The notes beneath the pieces were generated by a model that saw only the letters and a list, made by a program, of their open reading frames with translations, did not search any database and was not told the origin of the DNA. The translations under genes were made by a program, and so were the position numbers. From Oribacterium sp. (lineage in GTDB: Bacteria; Bacillota_A; Clostridia; Lachnospirales; Lachnospiraceae): DNA of 64,000 nucleotides. Positions 26,685 to 36,634 of this stretch are shown piece by piece. The DNA lies in the NCBI GenBank assembly GCA_004554245.1, contig SFND01000001.1:62001-126000 (forward strand), written 5' to 3'. Within the stretch, counting starts at the first letter, position 1; every line of letters starts with the position of its first letter.

Positions 26685-26709
26685 GTCAGGATAAATAAGA
26701 AGGACTTAT

Positions 26710-28278
26710 ATGTTACATCTTTTTCAGAGTTTCATCGGCACCGGCGATCAGTTCCTGATCGGCCGTTTCGTCTGCCTGATGATCGCGCTATGCGTGATCA
26801 TCGCGACCTGCCTCTGCCTGTTTAAAAAATCCAGATGGAAGCTTCACCAGATCTACTTCATCGCGGTGTTCTCAATGGGGCTTGTTTTCATGTGCACACT
26901 TCCGCCGCTTTCCGCACCGGACGAGATCCTGCACTTCACCGGAGCCTATGCGCTGTCTAACCAGATGATGGGGCAGTCGGTCCGGGATGAAGACGGCCAC
27001 GTCCGCATCCGCGAGGAGGACGAGTACCTCGTCAACTGGCCGGGCGACGATGACCCATGTAAAGCGACGGTGCTCGGGCAGACACTTGACCGCTCGGTGT
27101 ATGAAGCGATGCATGAGAAGGGCCTTTTCCACGCGACGGAGACCGGGACCAGTATCACGTTGCAGCAGCCGGTGAAGACGACCCCATGTGCGTACCTCCT
27201 GCCGGCCCTCGGCATCACCCTCGCCCGCCTTCTGAAGCTCAGCGCCGTCGGCCTCGTGCTGCTCGGCCGCTTCATGAACCTCCTCCTGTTTGCGACCCTC
27301 GGCGCGATGACCGTCCGCCGTACGCCGATCGGAAAAGAGCTCTTCTTCGCGATCTCGCTCTTTCCGATGACCCTTGAGCTCGCTGGTAGCTACAGCTACG
27401 ACAGCTATATCATCGCGCTCAGCTTTTATCTGACCGCCGTGATCCTCGATCTCGCGCTCGCGAAGCCATCGACCGGTATCACGCGGAAAAACGTGATCGA
27501 GCTTTCCGCACTCGCGCTGCTGCTGTCCCCGTGCAAGATGATCTACGCGACGCTCTTCCTTCTCTGCCTCCTGATCCCGGTTCAGAAGTGGGGCGCGAGG
27601 CCGTGGCCGAAGTGGATCCTGTCCGTACTCCTCATCGGTGCGCTGATCGTCGGCTCCATCCTTCTCGTGAATTTCCGGGAGGTCCTCCGTTATGTCAATG
27701 CTTCCGGCGTGACACAGGCACCGGAATTTACCTCTTCCGGCGACGTGAACACAGTGAAGCTACATGACCTCGCCGAGCTCATCCATGACCGGACGCTCGT
27801 GTTCCGCATCATACGGAATACACTTCAGATCCTGGGTGGACAGTTCCTCGGTACGACCGTCGGCATGTGGCTCGGCGCCTTCGACCGGGGACTGGCGACG
27901 CCAGTGCCGATGCTTGTGCTCTTCTGGACAGGTACACTGCTGCTGGCCATCACCGGACGCCGGGAGGAACCGACACTGTCCATCCCACGGAGAGTGTGGA
28001 TGGTTCTCGTATTTCTGCTCCTCGGCTTCATCCTGATGGTCAGCATGCTGCTCGCCTATACACCGGCGGATACCTTCTATATCCTGGGCGTTCAGGGACG
28101 CTATTTCCTGCCGTTCCTTCCGGTTCTGCTGCTGGCATTTCGTACACCACGGCTCCACCGCCTGCGGGTGATTGGCCGCGTCGGCATCGGGCTCGACGCA
28201 CTGCTTCTCAGCGTGATGCTGCTGATGGATGCACTCGTGCTCCTCGGCTGTTTCCTCACCGTTGTGCAGCGGGCCTGA
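26710..28278 (+). CDS. DUF2142 polytopic membrane protein
   Basis: A 522-residue protein with about 11-12 hydrophobic segments and the DUF2142 hallmark PPLSAPDEILHFTGAYALS after the second segment, similar in layout to GT-C glycosyltransferases with an acidic first external loop. GT-C members use polyprenyl-phosphate sugars, so it may act with the DPM1-like enzyme at 19157 (inference). AAGGA lies five bases before the ATG. A long structured leader precedes it. It is followed by the promoter of the ABC permease gene. Confidence 0.8.
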   Translation: MLHLFQSFIGTGDQFLIGRFVCLMIALCVIIATCLCLFKKSRWKLHQIYFIAVFSMGLVFMCTLPPLSAPDEILHFTGAYALSNQMMGQSVRDEDGHVRIREEDEYLVNWPGDDDPCKATVLGQTLDRSVYEAMHEKGLFHATETGTSITLQQPVKTTPCAYLLPALGITLARLLKLSAVGLVLLGRFMNLLLFATLGAMTVRRTPIGKELFFAISLFPMTLELAGSYSYDSYIIALSFYLTAVILDLALAKPSTGITRKNVIELSALALLLSPCKMIYATLFLLCLLIPVQKWGARPWPKWILSVLLIGALIVGSILLVNFREVLRYVNASGVTQAPEFTSSGDVNTVKLHDLAELIHDRTLVFRIIRNTLQILGGQFLGTTVGMWLGAFDRGLATPVPMLVLFWTGTLLLAITGRREEPTLSIPRRVWMVLVFLLLGFILMVSMLLAYTPADTFYILGVQGRYFLPFLPVLLLAFRTPRLHRLRVIGRVGIGLDALLLSVMLLMDALVLLGCFLTVVQRA

Positions 28279-28291
28279 AAGGTGGTATAAT
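28262..28291 (+). promoter_or_regulatory. promoter of the ABC-2 permease gene
   Basis: TTGTGC (28262-28267), an 18-base spacer and TATAAT (28286-28291) with an extended TG at 28283-28284. It overlaps the stop of the DUF2142 gene. Confidence 0.6.
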
Positions 28292-28336
28292 AAAGTGTTC
28301 ACATAAACACAGGAAGATGGAAAGAATAAACTATAC

Positions 28337-29152
28337 ATGAAAGCATTTATCGAATTATTACAGCACATGGCCGAGAAGCGTCGGATGATCCTGGACCTTG
28401 CAAAGTCCGATTTTCGTAAGCGCTTCGTCGGCTCCTACTTCGGCATCATCTGGATGTTTCTCCAGCCGCTCGCGACGGTGACCATCTATGCGTTCATCTT
28501 CGGACCCTATGGTTTCAAGTCCGCGCCGCCGGTGCCGAACACGAGCTACGTGATCTGGCTGATTCCGGGCCTCGTGCCCTGGTTCTTCTTCAGTGAGAGC
28601 CTGAACACCTTGACCGGCATCCTGCAGGAGTACAGCTACCTCGTGAAGAAGGTCGTCTTCCCGGTGGAGCTCCTTCCGATCATCAAGCTCGCGTCCTGCT
28701 TTTTCGTTCACCTCTGTTTCATCGTGATCATGCTGGTCGCCTTCCTCGTGTCCGGCAAAACCCCGATGCTCAGCTGGCTCCAGATCATCTACTACAGCTT
28801 CGCTGCTTCCGTGCTGGTGCTGGGTCTCGGCTATCTCACGAGTGCGGTCAATGTCTTCTTTAAGGACATGCAGCAGATCGTCGGAATCTGCCTCCAGTTC
28901 GGTATCTGGATGTGCCCGATCATGTACGATGAAACCCTCTTTACGAGCCGTGCACCATGGGTCGGAACCCTGCTGAAGCTGAATCCGCTCTACTATATCG
29001 TGGCGGGGTACCGTGATTCCATGCTGACGGGAGCCGGGTTCTGGATGCGCCCGACCCTCGGCATTTACTTCTGGGTGGTGACGCTCGTGATTTTCTTCGT
29101 CGGCCTCTCGTTTTTCCGTAAGCTCCGTCCGCATTTTTCGGATGTATTGTAA
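28337..29152 (+). CDS. polysaccharide ABC exporter permease (Wzm/TagG type)
   Basis: A 271-residue ABC-2 permease with six hydrophobic segments. The N-terminal DLAKSDFRKRFVGSYFGIIWMFLQPL is the amphipathic gate helix motif of Wzm/TagG, and IWMCPIMYDETLF with KLNPLYYIVAGYRDSML is typical near the C-terminus. It would export an undecaprenyl-PP-linked polymer or teichoic acid. A Wzt-type ATPase normally follows at once; here the next gene is plsC and no Wzt is found in the window. Confidence 0.88.
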   Translation: MKAFIELLQHMAEKRRMILDLAKSDFRKRFVGSYFGIIWMFLQPLATVTIYAFIFGPYGFKSAPPVPNTSYVIWLIPGLVPWFFFSESLNTLTGILQEYSYLVKKVVFPVELLPIIKLASCFFVHLCFIVIMLVAFLVSGKTPMLSWLQIIYYSFAASVLVLGLGYLTSAVNVFFKDMQQIVGICLQFGIWMCPIMYDETLFTSRAPWVGTLLKLNPLYYIVAGYRDSMLTGAGFWMRPTLGIYFWVVTLVIFFVGLSFFRKLRPHFSDVL

Positions 29153-29286
29153 GCGCACAGGCGGATGAAACGTTCGAAACTATGTGACCAGGCACCCTGA
29201 AACCGGGTGTTTACAGATACACAGCTGCGTATGCATGCTTTCTGCCGGAACGTGCAGAAGTATGGAAGCGCACATAAGGAGTCGAT

Positions 29287-30039
29287 ATGCTGTATACGAT
29301 CGCAGTTTTAGCAAATGTACTGTTTTTTTTGACCTTCGGAAGTCTTTACTACCGTAGAAAGATCGAGGCGATCCAGGACCCGAAGAAGCGCGCGGAGTAT
29401 ACCCTGCCGCTCGTGCAGGGCATCTTCCGGAAGATTCTGAAAACAGCCCATGTGACGGTGGAGGTTGAGGGAATGGAAAACCTCACGTCGATCCCGAAGG
29501 ACGAGGGTGTCCTGTTCGTCGGAAATCACCGCTCGTATTTCGATGTCATCATCGCCTATACCCTGGTGGACCGCCCGACCGGCTTCATCGCGAAGGCAGA
29601 GATCGAGAAGATCCGGCCGTTGAAGCGCTGGATGGACGAGCTCGGCTGTCTGTTTATGGATCGAAATAATCTGAAGCAGTCCCTGAAGGTCATCATCACG
29701 GCCATCAAGCAGGTGCGGGAGGGACAGTCCATCTGGATCTACCCGGAGGGCACCCGTTCAGAAGGTGCGACAGAGCTCGACATGGAGACCTTTAAGGAGG
29801 GCTCCTTCAAGGTGGCAGAGAAGACCGGATGTAAGATCGTGCCGGTATCGATGATCGGAACACGCGATATTCTGGAGGCGCAGTTCCCGGCGATCAGACC
29901 GAAGCATATCAAGGTGCGCATCGGTGCTCCGATCGAGGTGAAAAACCTCGGTGCAGAGGAGCAGAAGCACATCGGCGCCTGTGTTCAGGCGAGGGTGAAG
30001 GCGGATATCCAGACACTGCTGGCAGAAGAGAAAGACTAA
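29287..30039 (+). CDS. plsC: 1-acyl-sn-glycerol-3-phosphate acyltransferase PlsC
   Basis: Transfers a second acyl chain to lysophosphatidic acid at the inner membrane face. A single N-terminal hydrophobic segment (about residues 1-19) is followed by the catalytic H-X4-D block (GNHRSYFDV), the substrate-binding FMDRNN, and the YPEGTRSEG block, in family order. Length 250. AAGGAG precedes the start codon closely. Twelve bases separate it from pheA, so both are probably co-transcribed. Confidence 0.92.
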   Translation: MLYTIAVLANVLFFLTFGSLYYRRKIEAIQDPKKRAEYTLPLVQGIFRKILKTAHVTVEVEGMENLTSIPKDEGVLFVGNHRSYFDVIIAYTLVDRPTGFIAKAEIEKIRPLKRWMDELGCLFMDRNNLKQSLKVIITAIKQVREGQSIWIYPEGTRSEGATELDMETFKEGSFKVAEKTGCKIVPVSMIGTRDILEAQFPAIRPKHIKVRIGAPIEVKNLGAEEQKHIGACVQARVKADIQTLLAEEKD

Positions 30040-30050
30040 AGGGTCATTAC

Positions 30051-31202
30051 ATGGAAGAAAAAAACGCACTTTTAAAGATTCGTGACCAGCTCGATGTACT
30101 GGATTACCAGATTACAGAGCTTTATAAGCAGCGGATGGACCTCTGCGAAAAGGTGGCAGAGTATAAGATCGAAACCGGCAAAGCGGTATTTGATCCAGTA
30201 CGGGAGGCGCAGAAGCTGGATACCGTACAGTCCTATCTCGATACGGATTTCGATCGGAAGGCGATCCGGGAGCTCTATCAGCAGATGATGACGATTTCGA
30301 GACGCCGGCAGTTCGGTATTCTGTATGCACATGGCAAGAGCTTCCATGCGGATTTCGAGAAGCTCGATGCGATTCCGAAGAGTGGAAAGCGCGTCGTTTA
30401 TCAGGGCGTCGAGGGTGCGTATGCCCATCTTGCGGCACGACAGTGCTTCGGCACGGAGACAGCACTCCGCCATGTGAAAACATGGAAGGATGCCATGGAC
30501 GAGGTCGTGGAGGAACAGGCGGACTACGCAGTGCTTCCGATCGAGAATTCCAGTCATGGGGCAGTTTCAGATATTTTCGATCTTCTGGTGCGCTATCCGT
30601 CGCTCGCGATCGTCGAGGAGGTCGATCTGCATGTGGCGCATGCGCTGATGAGCGTGGCGGGCGCCAGCGTGGACGGACTGAAGCGGATCTACTCACATCC
30701 ACAGGCACTCGGTCAGTGCGCGGCCTTTCTGGAGGCACATCCGGAGATCGAGGCGGTGCCGGTGCTGAACACCGCAGTCGCTGCAGCGTACGTCCGGGAT
30801 CATCAGGATCCGTGCAGCGCAGCACTCGCCTCCGAGCTCTCTGCGGAGCTGTATGGACTGACGATTCTGCAGCATGGAGTCAATCAGGAAAAGAGCAACA
30901 CGACCCGCTTTATCGTGCTCGGCCGTGAGCGCGTCTATACAGCGGATGCAGAGAAGATCAGTATCTGCTTCGAAACAGCACATAAGCCGGGTACGCTCTA
31001 TAATGCACTGGGTAATTTTATATTCAATGATGTCAATATGCTGATGATCCAGTCCCGGCCGATTCAGGAGAAGCCGTTCGAGTATCGCTTCTTCGTCGAT
31101 CTCGAGGGAAACCTGTCCATGCCGAATGTCATCAATGCACTCGCCGGACTCGAGGATCAGATCACATCCCTTCGTATCCTGGGGAATTACGGAAAGGAGT
31201 AA
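30051..31202 (+). CDS. pheA: chorismate mutase / prephenate dehydratase (P-protein)
   Basis: A bifunctional 383-residue enzyme of phenylalanine synthesis. Residues about 1-85 are an AroQ-type chorismate mutase (LLKIRDQLDVLDYQITELYKQRM). Residues about 105-285 are prephenate dehydratase (VVYQGVEGAYAHLAA, VLPIENSSHGAVSDI and the catalytic TTRF in SNTTRFIVL). The remainder is an ACT regulatory domain (KPGTLYNALGNF, ESR-like IQSRP), so feedback by phenylalanine is expected. Its stop is two bases from the response-regulator start. Confidence 0.95.
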   Translation: MEEKNALLKIRDQLDVLDYQITELYKQRMDLCEKVAEYKIETGKAVFDPVREAQKLDTVQSYLDTDFDRKAIRELYQQMMTISRRRQFGILYAHGKSFHADFEKLDAIPKSGKRVVYQGVEGAYAHLAARQCFGTETALRHVKTWKDAMDEVVEEQADYAVLPIENSSHGAVSDIFDLLVRYPSLAIVEEVDLHVAHALMSVAGASVDGLKRIYSHPQALGQCAAFLEAHPEIEAVPVLNTAVAAAYVRDHQDPCSAALASELSAELYGLTILQHGVNQEKSNTTRFIVLGRERVYTADAEKISICFETAHKPGTLYNALGNFIFNDVNMLMIQSRPIQEKPFEYRFFVDLEGNLSMPNVINALAGLEDQITSLRILGNYGKE

Positions 31203-31204
31203 CT

Positions 31205-31906
31205 ATGTCACAGATTAGTGTGCTCGTCGTTGACGATGAAAAGGAAATCGCAGAGCTGGTGGAGATCTATCTCGTCAGTGACGGATATAAGGTATTTAAG
31301 GCCTACAATGCAGAAGAGGGCCTGAAGATCCTCGATGAGCAGGAGATCCATCTCGTGCTGCTCGACATCATGATGCCGGGCATGAACGGTCTCGAGATGT
31401 GCCGGAAGATCCGGACGAAGTCCAACATCCCGATCATCATGCTGTCGGCGAAGTCCACGGACCTCGATAAGATCGTCGGCCTCACCGGCGGTGCGGACGA
31501 TTATGTGACGAAGCCGTTTAATCCGCTGGAGCTGACGGCACGCGTGAAGTCACAGCTTCGCCGATATACGCAGCTGAACCCGAACGCAGCGGATCAGTTC
31601 GCCAGCAGTGAGATCACGATCCGTGACCTCACCATCAACAAGGATAATCATCGTGTACTGGTGGACGGCGAGGAAATCAAGCTGACGCCGATCGAGTTCG
31701 AGATTCTGTTCCTGCTGGCATCCCATCCGGGCAAGGTGTTCTCCACCGATGAGATCTTCGAAAAGGTATGGGATGAAAAGGTTTATGAGGCCAACAACAC
31801 GGTGATGGTGCACATCCGCCGTTTGCGTGGAAAGCTGCGGGAGGAGAGCCGCGAGAACAAGATCATCTCGACCGTCTGGGGCATCGGTTATAAGATCGAG
31901 AAGTAA
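31205..31906 (+). CDS. OmpR/VanR-like response regulator
   Basis: A 233-residue two-component regulator. The receiver domain has the acidic pair DD (residues 10-11), phosphoacceptor Asp54 in LLDIMMPG, the conserved Ser in MLSAKS and Lys in VTKPFNP. The C-terminal winged helix (ITIRDLTINKDNHRVLVDGEEIKLTPIEFEIL) binds DNA. It is closest in appearance to VanR-type regulators. The cognate kinase follows 11 nt later; the neighbouring membrane/ABC cluster is a possible target. Confidence 0.92.
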   Translation: MSQISVLVVDDEKEIAELVEIYLVSDGYKVFKAYNAEEGLKILDEQEIHLVLLDIMMPGMNGLEMCRKIRTKSNIPIIMLSAKSTDLDKIVGLTGGADDYVTKPFNPLELTARVKSQLRRYTQLNPNAADQFASSEITIRDLTINKDNHRVLVDGEEIKLTPIEFEILFLLASHPGKVFSTDEIFEKVWDEKVYEANNTVMVHIRRLRGKLREESRENKIISTVWGIGYKIEK

Positions 31907-31917
31907 GCATCACGACC

Positions 31918-33069
31918 TTGGAAAAAGATAAGAACGAGCAGAAAAATCATACCCATGGGCATGGCTATATGATGCAGCTGATGGCACATATCGGCATCGC
32001 GTCGGTGATTACGATCATCCTCCTCGTGTTTCTCATCACGAATCTTACAGCCATCACCAGCTTTCTTTATCAGACAGGAAACGATTCTCAGGCCCTGCAG
32101 CGCTTCGCGCTCGGCTCGACCATCAGTGTCCTGCTTTTTGTGCTGCTCGGAATTCTCCTGTTTTCCCTGATTTTCCTGCTTTTGCAACGAAAGATGGCGC
32201 GGGATGTCGAGACGATCGCCCGTGCAGTGAAGCAGATTTCCGAGGGGGATCTCAGTACCCGCCTGGAGCTGGAGGGGGAGGGGGAACTCACGGATATCGC
32301 CGAAAATCTGAATCGTATGGAGGAGGATATCCAGGAGCTCATCGATAAGGAGCGGACATCGGAGCAGTCGAAGACGGATCTAATTACCAATGTCGCACAT
32401 GATCTCAGGACACCGCTGACTTCTATCCTCGGATATCTCGAGCTGCTTCGGAAGAATCAGAAGCTCTCACCGGAGATGCAGCAGAAGTATCTGGACATCG
32501 CCTACAACAAGTCGGTACGCCTTCAGAAGCTGATCGAGGAGCTGTTCGGCTTCACGAAGCTATCCTATGGAAAAATCAATATGAACGTGGCGAAGGTGGA
32601 CATCGTCGAGCTGCTGGCACAGCTTCTCGAGGAGAGCTACCCGAATTTTCAGAAAAACGGCCTCAGCTATGATTTCGTATCGAATCGGAAGTCGCAGATC
32701 ATCGAAGCCGATGGTGATCTGCTGGCACGACTTTTCGACAATCTGATCGGCAATGCCATCAAGTACGGTAAGGAAGGAAAGCGTGTCCGGGTCAATCTCC
32801 GGGCGGATCGAGAGATCGTGACGATCAAAATCGTGAATTACGGTTATGTGATTCCGGCAAATGAGCTGCCGCTGATTTTCGACCGCTTTTATCGGACGGA
32901 TCACAGCCGGACGAACGCGTCCGGTCCCGGTGGAACGGGCCTCGGTCTGGCCATCGTCAAGAACATCACCGATATGCATCATGGTACGGTGTCGGTTTCT
33001 TCAGATCTTTCGGGAACGGTCTTCACGGTCCGACTGAAGATTCATTTTGATGGGGAGAGAACATTTTGA
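31918..33069 (+). CDS. sensor histidine kinase, VanS-like
   Basis: A 383-residue membrane kinase. Two hydrophobic segments (about residues 25-48 and 70-90) enclose a very short external loop, so it probably senses within the membrane or through a partner. A HAMP segment (about 90-145) is followed by the HisKA box NVAHDLRTPLTS with His161 and the HATPase motifs (NLIGNAIKYG, GPGGTGLGLAIVKNI). The start is TTG at 31918 with a poor ribosome site; ATG 31969 is an alternative. Its stop overlaps the next start by four bases. Confidence 0.9.
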   Translation: MEKDKNEQKNHTHGHGYMMQLMAHIGIASVITIILLVFLITNLTAITSFLYQTGNDSQALQRFALGSTISVLLFVLLGILLFSLIFLLLQRKMARDVETIARAVKQISEGDLSTRLELEGEGELTDIAENLNRMEEDIQELIDKERTSEQSKTDLITNVAHDLRTPLTSILGYLELLRKNQKLSPEMQQKYLDIAYNKSVRLQKLIEELFGFTKLSYGKINMNVAKVDIVELLAQLLEESYPNFQKNGLSYDFVSNRKSQIIEADGDLLARLFDNLIGNAIKYGKEGKRVRVNLRADREIVTIKIVNYGYVIPANELPLIFDRFYRTDHSRTNASGPGGTGLGLAIVKNITDMHHGTVSVSSDLSGTVFTVRLKIHFDGERTF

Positions 33070-35609
33070 GTTCCGGATATAAGCGAAGTATGTCGATGCA
33101 GCGAATTTCATATCGTCTATCTGGCTTCCGCAGTACCGGCCGGGGGCTGTGGTTCATACTGACCCTGCTCTGCCTGCTGCTTCTGTTTTCAGTGCGTAGC
33201 TATGCGGATACCGTCGATCTCTCGGTGACCTATGGCTACCAGAACACAGCGAAAGCCGGCCGACGTCTGCCGCTCAGCATCGGCATCGAAAACCATCAGG
33301 AGAGTACCTTCTCCGGCTATATCCATGTCTATATGGTTGAGTCGGAGGACAGTGTCTATGAGTACCGCTATCAGAAAATCGTCGAGGGCGGTTCCTCGGA
33401 TACGCTGAATGTAACCGTGTCACTCAGCTCCGGTATCAGCCAGCTGCTGGTGACGGCGGAGGACAGAGAGGGGCATACGCTGGGCTCACGGCGGATCGGC
33501 CTCGATGTCGCAGGCTCCGATGCAGAACTTATCATCGGGATCATCTCCGATCATCCAGAGGCGCTCAGTTATCTGGATAATGTGGGGATCAATAACGGTA
33601 TTCTCAGGACCCGGAGTGTGATTCTGCCGGTCGATGATCTGCCAGATTCAGAAAACGAGCTCGATCAGCTGGACGTTCTTCTGATTTCGAACTTTTCGAT
33701 GAAGAGGATACGTAAGAACGAGGCAGAGGTCATCGCACAGTGGGTACGGGATGGCGGTATCCTGCTGCTGGGAACAGGAGCGCGTGGGGAGGATGCCCTG
33801 AGCCCATACTACGCAGGGTATCTACGAAATGCACTTCAGCCGACGGAGATGAGTCTCGAAATGGGGAACGCGTATCACGAGAACGGAGATCTGGAATTCC
33901 TCTCACTGACGGCCTCCCCGGTTCAGATCAAGGGTGGACAGGAGGTCGTGCTTTCGGATGGTGTGCCGATCGTTTCGGAGATCTCGGAGGGTGCGGGTAT
34001 CGTCGCCATCAGCGGGTATGATTTCTGTGACCTTACGCGTTTCGCCACGGATCAGAGTGGATACATCGACCAGCTCTTTTCTGCTGTTCTCGGGAAAACG
34101 CGTCTCGAAAATCTCTCGATCACGGCTTCGGAGCGGAGTCTCGCCCGCTACTGGAATGTACAGGAGCTTATGAACCTGAGTGATCTCCGAAAGGTGCCGA
34201 AGCCACTGCTCTATGCCGTCATTCTCGCTGCCTATGTTCTTCTGATCGGTCCAGGACTTTACTTTTTCATGCGTGAACGGGAGGTCCTTCGGATGTACCG
34301 TCCGGGCGTCCTGCTGGTGACGGCGCTGACGATCATTCTCGTGTATGTCATGGGACTCGGCACACGTTTCATGGGGCCGTTCCTGACCTGTGTCCGTCTG
34401 AAAAACATCTCGGCGGAGAGCGTCGATGAGACGGATTATCTGAATCTGCGCTCACCCTACTACCGAAGCTATGAGCTTCCGGTGAAGACCGAGTATGATG
34501 TGTATCCGATCTTGAAGGGCGCGGACTTTACAGGCGATATCCAGGGACTGCTGTCTATGGAGGAGAATGTAAGTCATACGAGCATCGATAACGGTCGTGA
34601 GAAAAAGACGATCACGATTCAGAACGCGGCACCGTTTGCGGCCCGTTACTTCGAGCTTCACAACAACATGCCGAACGCCGATGGAAGCTTCCAGTCGGAT
34701 ATCGTCTTTGCGGACGGCAGTGTACGTGGCACGCTCACAAATGGTACGGCCTATGACCTCGGCGATGCGGCACTGCTGATCTATGGAAAGGTGATCCGGA
34801 TCGGACGTCTGGATGCCGGTGCCAGCATTGACCTCGGAAGCTGTGAGACCATCAATGTGCCGGTGGGTGACAGCCGGAAAATCGCCGCCAGTGTCACCAG
34901 CGGAGGCTGGCAGAGCTTCCTTCGCTACTATCTGATGAACAGCCTGAACGGCTATTTCAGTGATGCGCGCATCGTCGGCTGCGTCCGGGAGGAGAATCCA
35001 GAGAAGCAGCCACTGGATTTCACAGAGCAGACGGATATAGACAGCTATGGCTTCACGATGGTGGTTTCCTCTCTGCCGTTCAGTACCCGCGTGGGGGATG
35101 TCTACAGCTACAGTGCACTCTCGACGGATCCGCAGATCCAGTCGGGTGATTATGATGCGACGGAGAACACGGTCGCGAGTGCATGGCCGACGACGCTTGA
35201 GTACCATCTCGGCGAGGGCAGTGACATCACGACTCTCACAATCGAGAGTCTTTCGGCGGAAGATGCGGGGGAGGCGAAGTCCATCGGCAGCGTGCGTCCG
35301 TTCCGTGGCAGCATGAGCTTCTATAATTATACGACCGGCGGCTTCGATGTCATCGATATCGGAAACGGTGTGCTGACGCGGGCACAGCTTAACAGCTATC
35401 TCGATGAGGACAACATACTCATCGTGCGCTATACCTCGAGTGAGGAGAACACGGGGATCGATGAGCGACGGTATCTCCCGATGCTGACCGTGACGGCACG
35501 GAATACAGAAGAAAAGCCGGTGGAGATGATCGATGCGGCTGAACTTGAGGCATCCGAGTATGTCGGGGAAGGCAGTGTGTCGGAGGAAACAGAGCCCGGC
35601 ATCGGATGA
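33066..35609 (+). CDS. large exported membrane protein with GATase-like ectodomain, ABC cluster partner
   Basis: An 847-residue protein I cannot name. A signal/anchor helix (about 28-46, ending RSYA) leads to a beta-rich ectodomain (50-150). Next comes a Rossmann-like segment (about 150-345, LDVLLISNF ... WVRDGGILLLGTG) resembling the glutamine-amidotransferase-like fold of membrane proteins beside ABC-2 exporters. Two hydrophobic helices follow (380-401, 413-433), then a second large ectodomain. Start TTG 33066 follows GGGGAGAG and overlaps the kinase stop. The gene leads the ABC ATPase/permease pair, so it probably works in their complex. Confidence 0.65.
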   Translation: MSSGYKRSMSMQRISYRLSGFRSTGRGLWFILTLLCLLLLFSVRSYADTVDLSVTYGYQNTAKAGRRLPLSIGIENHQESTFSGYIHVYMVESEDSVYEYRYQKIVEGGSSDTLNVTVSLSSGISQLLVTAEDREGHTLGSRRIGLDVAGSDAELIIGIISDHPEALSYLDNVGINNGILRTRSVILPVDDLPDSENELDQLDVLLISNFSMKRIRKNEAEVIAQWVRDGGILLLGTGARGEDALSPYYAGYLRNALQPTEMSLEMGNAYHENGDLEFLSLTASPVQIKGGQEVVLSDGVPIVSEISEGAGIVAISGYDFCDLTRFATDQSGYIDQLFSAVLGKTRLENLSITASERSLARYWNVQELMNLSDLRKVPKPLLYAVILAAYVLLIGPGLYFFMREREVLRMYRPGVLLVTALTIILVYVMGLGTRFMGPFLTCVRLKNISAESVDETDYLNLRSPYYRSYELPVKTEYDVYPILKGADFTGDIQGLLSMEENVSHTSIDNGREKKTITIQNAAPFAARYFELHNNMPNADGSFQSDIVFADGSVRGTLTNGTAYDLGDAALLIYGKVIRIGRLDAGASIDLGSCETINVPVGDSRKIAASVTSGGWQSFLRYYLMNSLNGYFSDARIVGCVREENPEKQPLDFTEQTDIDSYGFTMVVSSLPFSTRVGDVYSYSALSTDPQIQSGDYDATENTVASAWPTTLEYHLGEGSDITTLTIESLSAEDAGEAKSIGSVRPFRGSMSFYNYTTGGFDVIDIGNGVLTRAQLNSYLDEDNILIVRYTSSEENTGIDERRYLPMLTVTARNTEEKPVEMIDAAELEASEYVGEGSVSEETEPGIG

Positions 35610-35662
35610 GATCGGAAAGAATCTGTATGGGGGTCAGCCACGGATGAGAAAGGAGCGTATCC

Positions 35663-36634
35663 ATGATTTCTTTTGAAAATGTCAAAAAGAGCTACGGCCA
35701 TGTGACAGCGCTCGATGGGCTCACGATGCATGTGGAGGATGGCGCACTGTATGCACTCGTCGGACCGAATGGTGCCGGGAAAACCACGGCACTTCGTATG
35801 CTGCTCGGACTCGTATATCCGGACAGCGGCCAGGTACGGATCGATGATATGGAGGCAGGCGCGGATGTGCGTCGCCTGAAGCGCCGCATCGGATATGTGC
35901 CGGATCGCATCGGTGCCTACCCGAACCTTCGTGTATCAGAGTATATGGACTTTTTTGCGGACTGCTATGATCTGTCCGGTGTGAAGACGAAGCGACAGAT
36001 TCAGATGCTGCTCGATCTCGTCGGGTTACGTGATCGGCAGGGGCAGTATATGGATTCGCTGAGCCGGGGAATGCAGCAGAAGCTGAGCCTGGCCCGTGCG
36101 TTGATCCATGACCCGAAGATTCTCGTTATGGATGAGCCGACGGCCGATCTGGATCCGGCGACGCGCTTCGAGTTCCGGCAGATCCTCGCAAGCCTCGCGG
36201 ATTCCGAAAAGACCATCCTGATCAGTTCACGTACACTGACGGAGATTTCGGATCTGTGTACGGATATCGGCATCCTCGACCGCGGTCGTCTGGTCATGGA
36301 AGGAAAAATCCATGAGGTGCTGGATCGGGTGGATGCGTCGAATCCGATCATCATCAGCATCGCAGGAAATCTGAGCTCGGCGATGCAGACACTGAAGCAT
36401 GATCGTCTGGTGAAATCGATCAGTATCCGGGATAAGAATCTGCTGATTACGTATGCGGGCTCACAGAAGGAGGAATCGGCACTGCTTCGTCGACTGATCG
36501 AGGCGGGTGTGCCGGTACGCGGCTTCCATCGGGAGAAGGGCGACCTGGAATCTCTTTTCCTGCAGCTGACCGGTGCACGTGAAGAAAGGAGGGTGACATA
36601 CTATGAAGCGGAATCCGATTTTCCGGAGGGATGA
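35663..36634 (+). CDS. ABC transporter ATP-binding protein (ABC-2 type)
   Basis: A 323-residue ATPase: Walker A GPNGAGKTT, Q-loop region VPDRIGAYPNLRVSEYM, signature SRGMQQKLSLARAL (in which LSRGM replaces LSGGQ), Walker B ILVMDEPTADLDP and an H-loop position changed to Ser in LISSRTLTE. The C-terminal about 90 residues are an accessory domain. It pairs with the permease, whose start overlaps its end by 32 nt. The substrate is not evident; the arrangement resembles gliding/Gld-type and antimicrobial-peptide exporters. The missing H-loop histidine is notable. Confidence 0.88.
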   Translation: MISFENVKKSYGHVTALDGLTMHVEDGALYALVGPNGAGKTTALRMLLGLVYPDSGQVRIDDMEAGADVRRLKRRIGYVPDRIGAYPNLRVSEYMDFFADCYDLSGVKTKRQIQMLLDLVGLRDRQGQYMDSLSRGMQQKLSLARALIHDPKILVMDEPTADLDPATRFEFRQILASLADSEKTILISSRTLTEISDLCTDIGILDRGRLVMEGKIHEVLDRVDASNPIIISIAGNLSSAMQTLKHDRLVKSISIRDKNLLITYAGSQKEESALLRRLIEAGVPVRGFHREKGDLESLFLQLTGAREERRVTYYEAESDFPEG

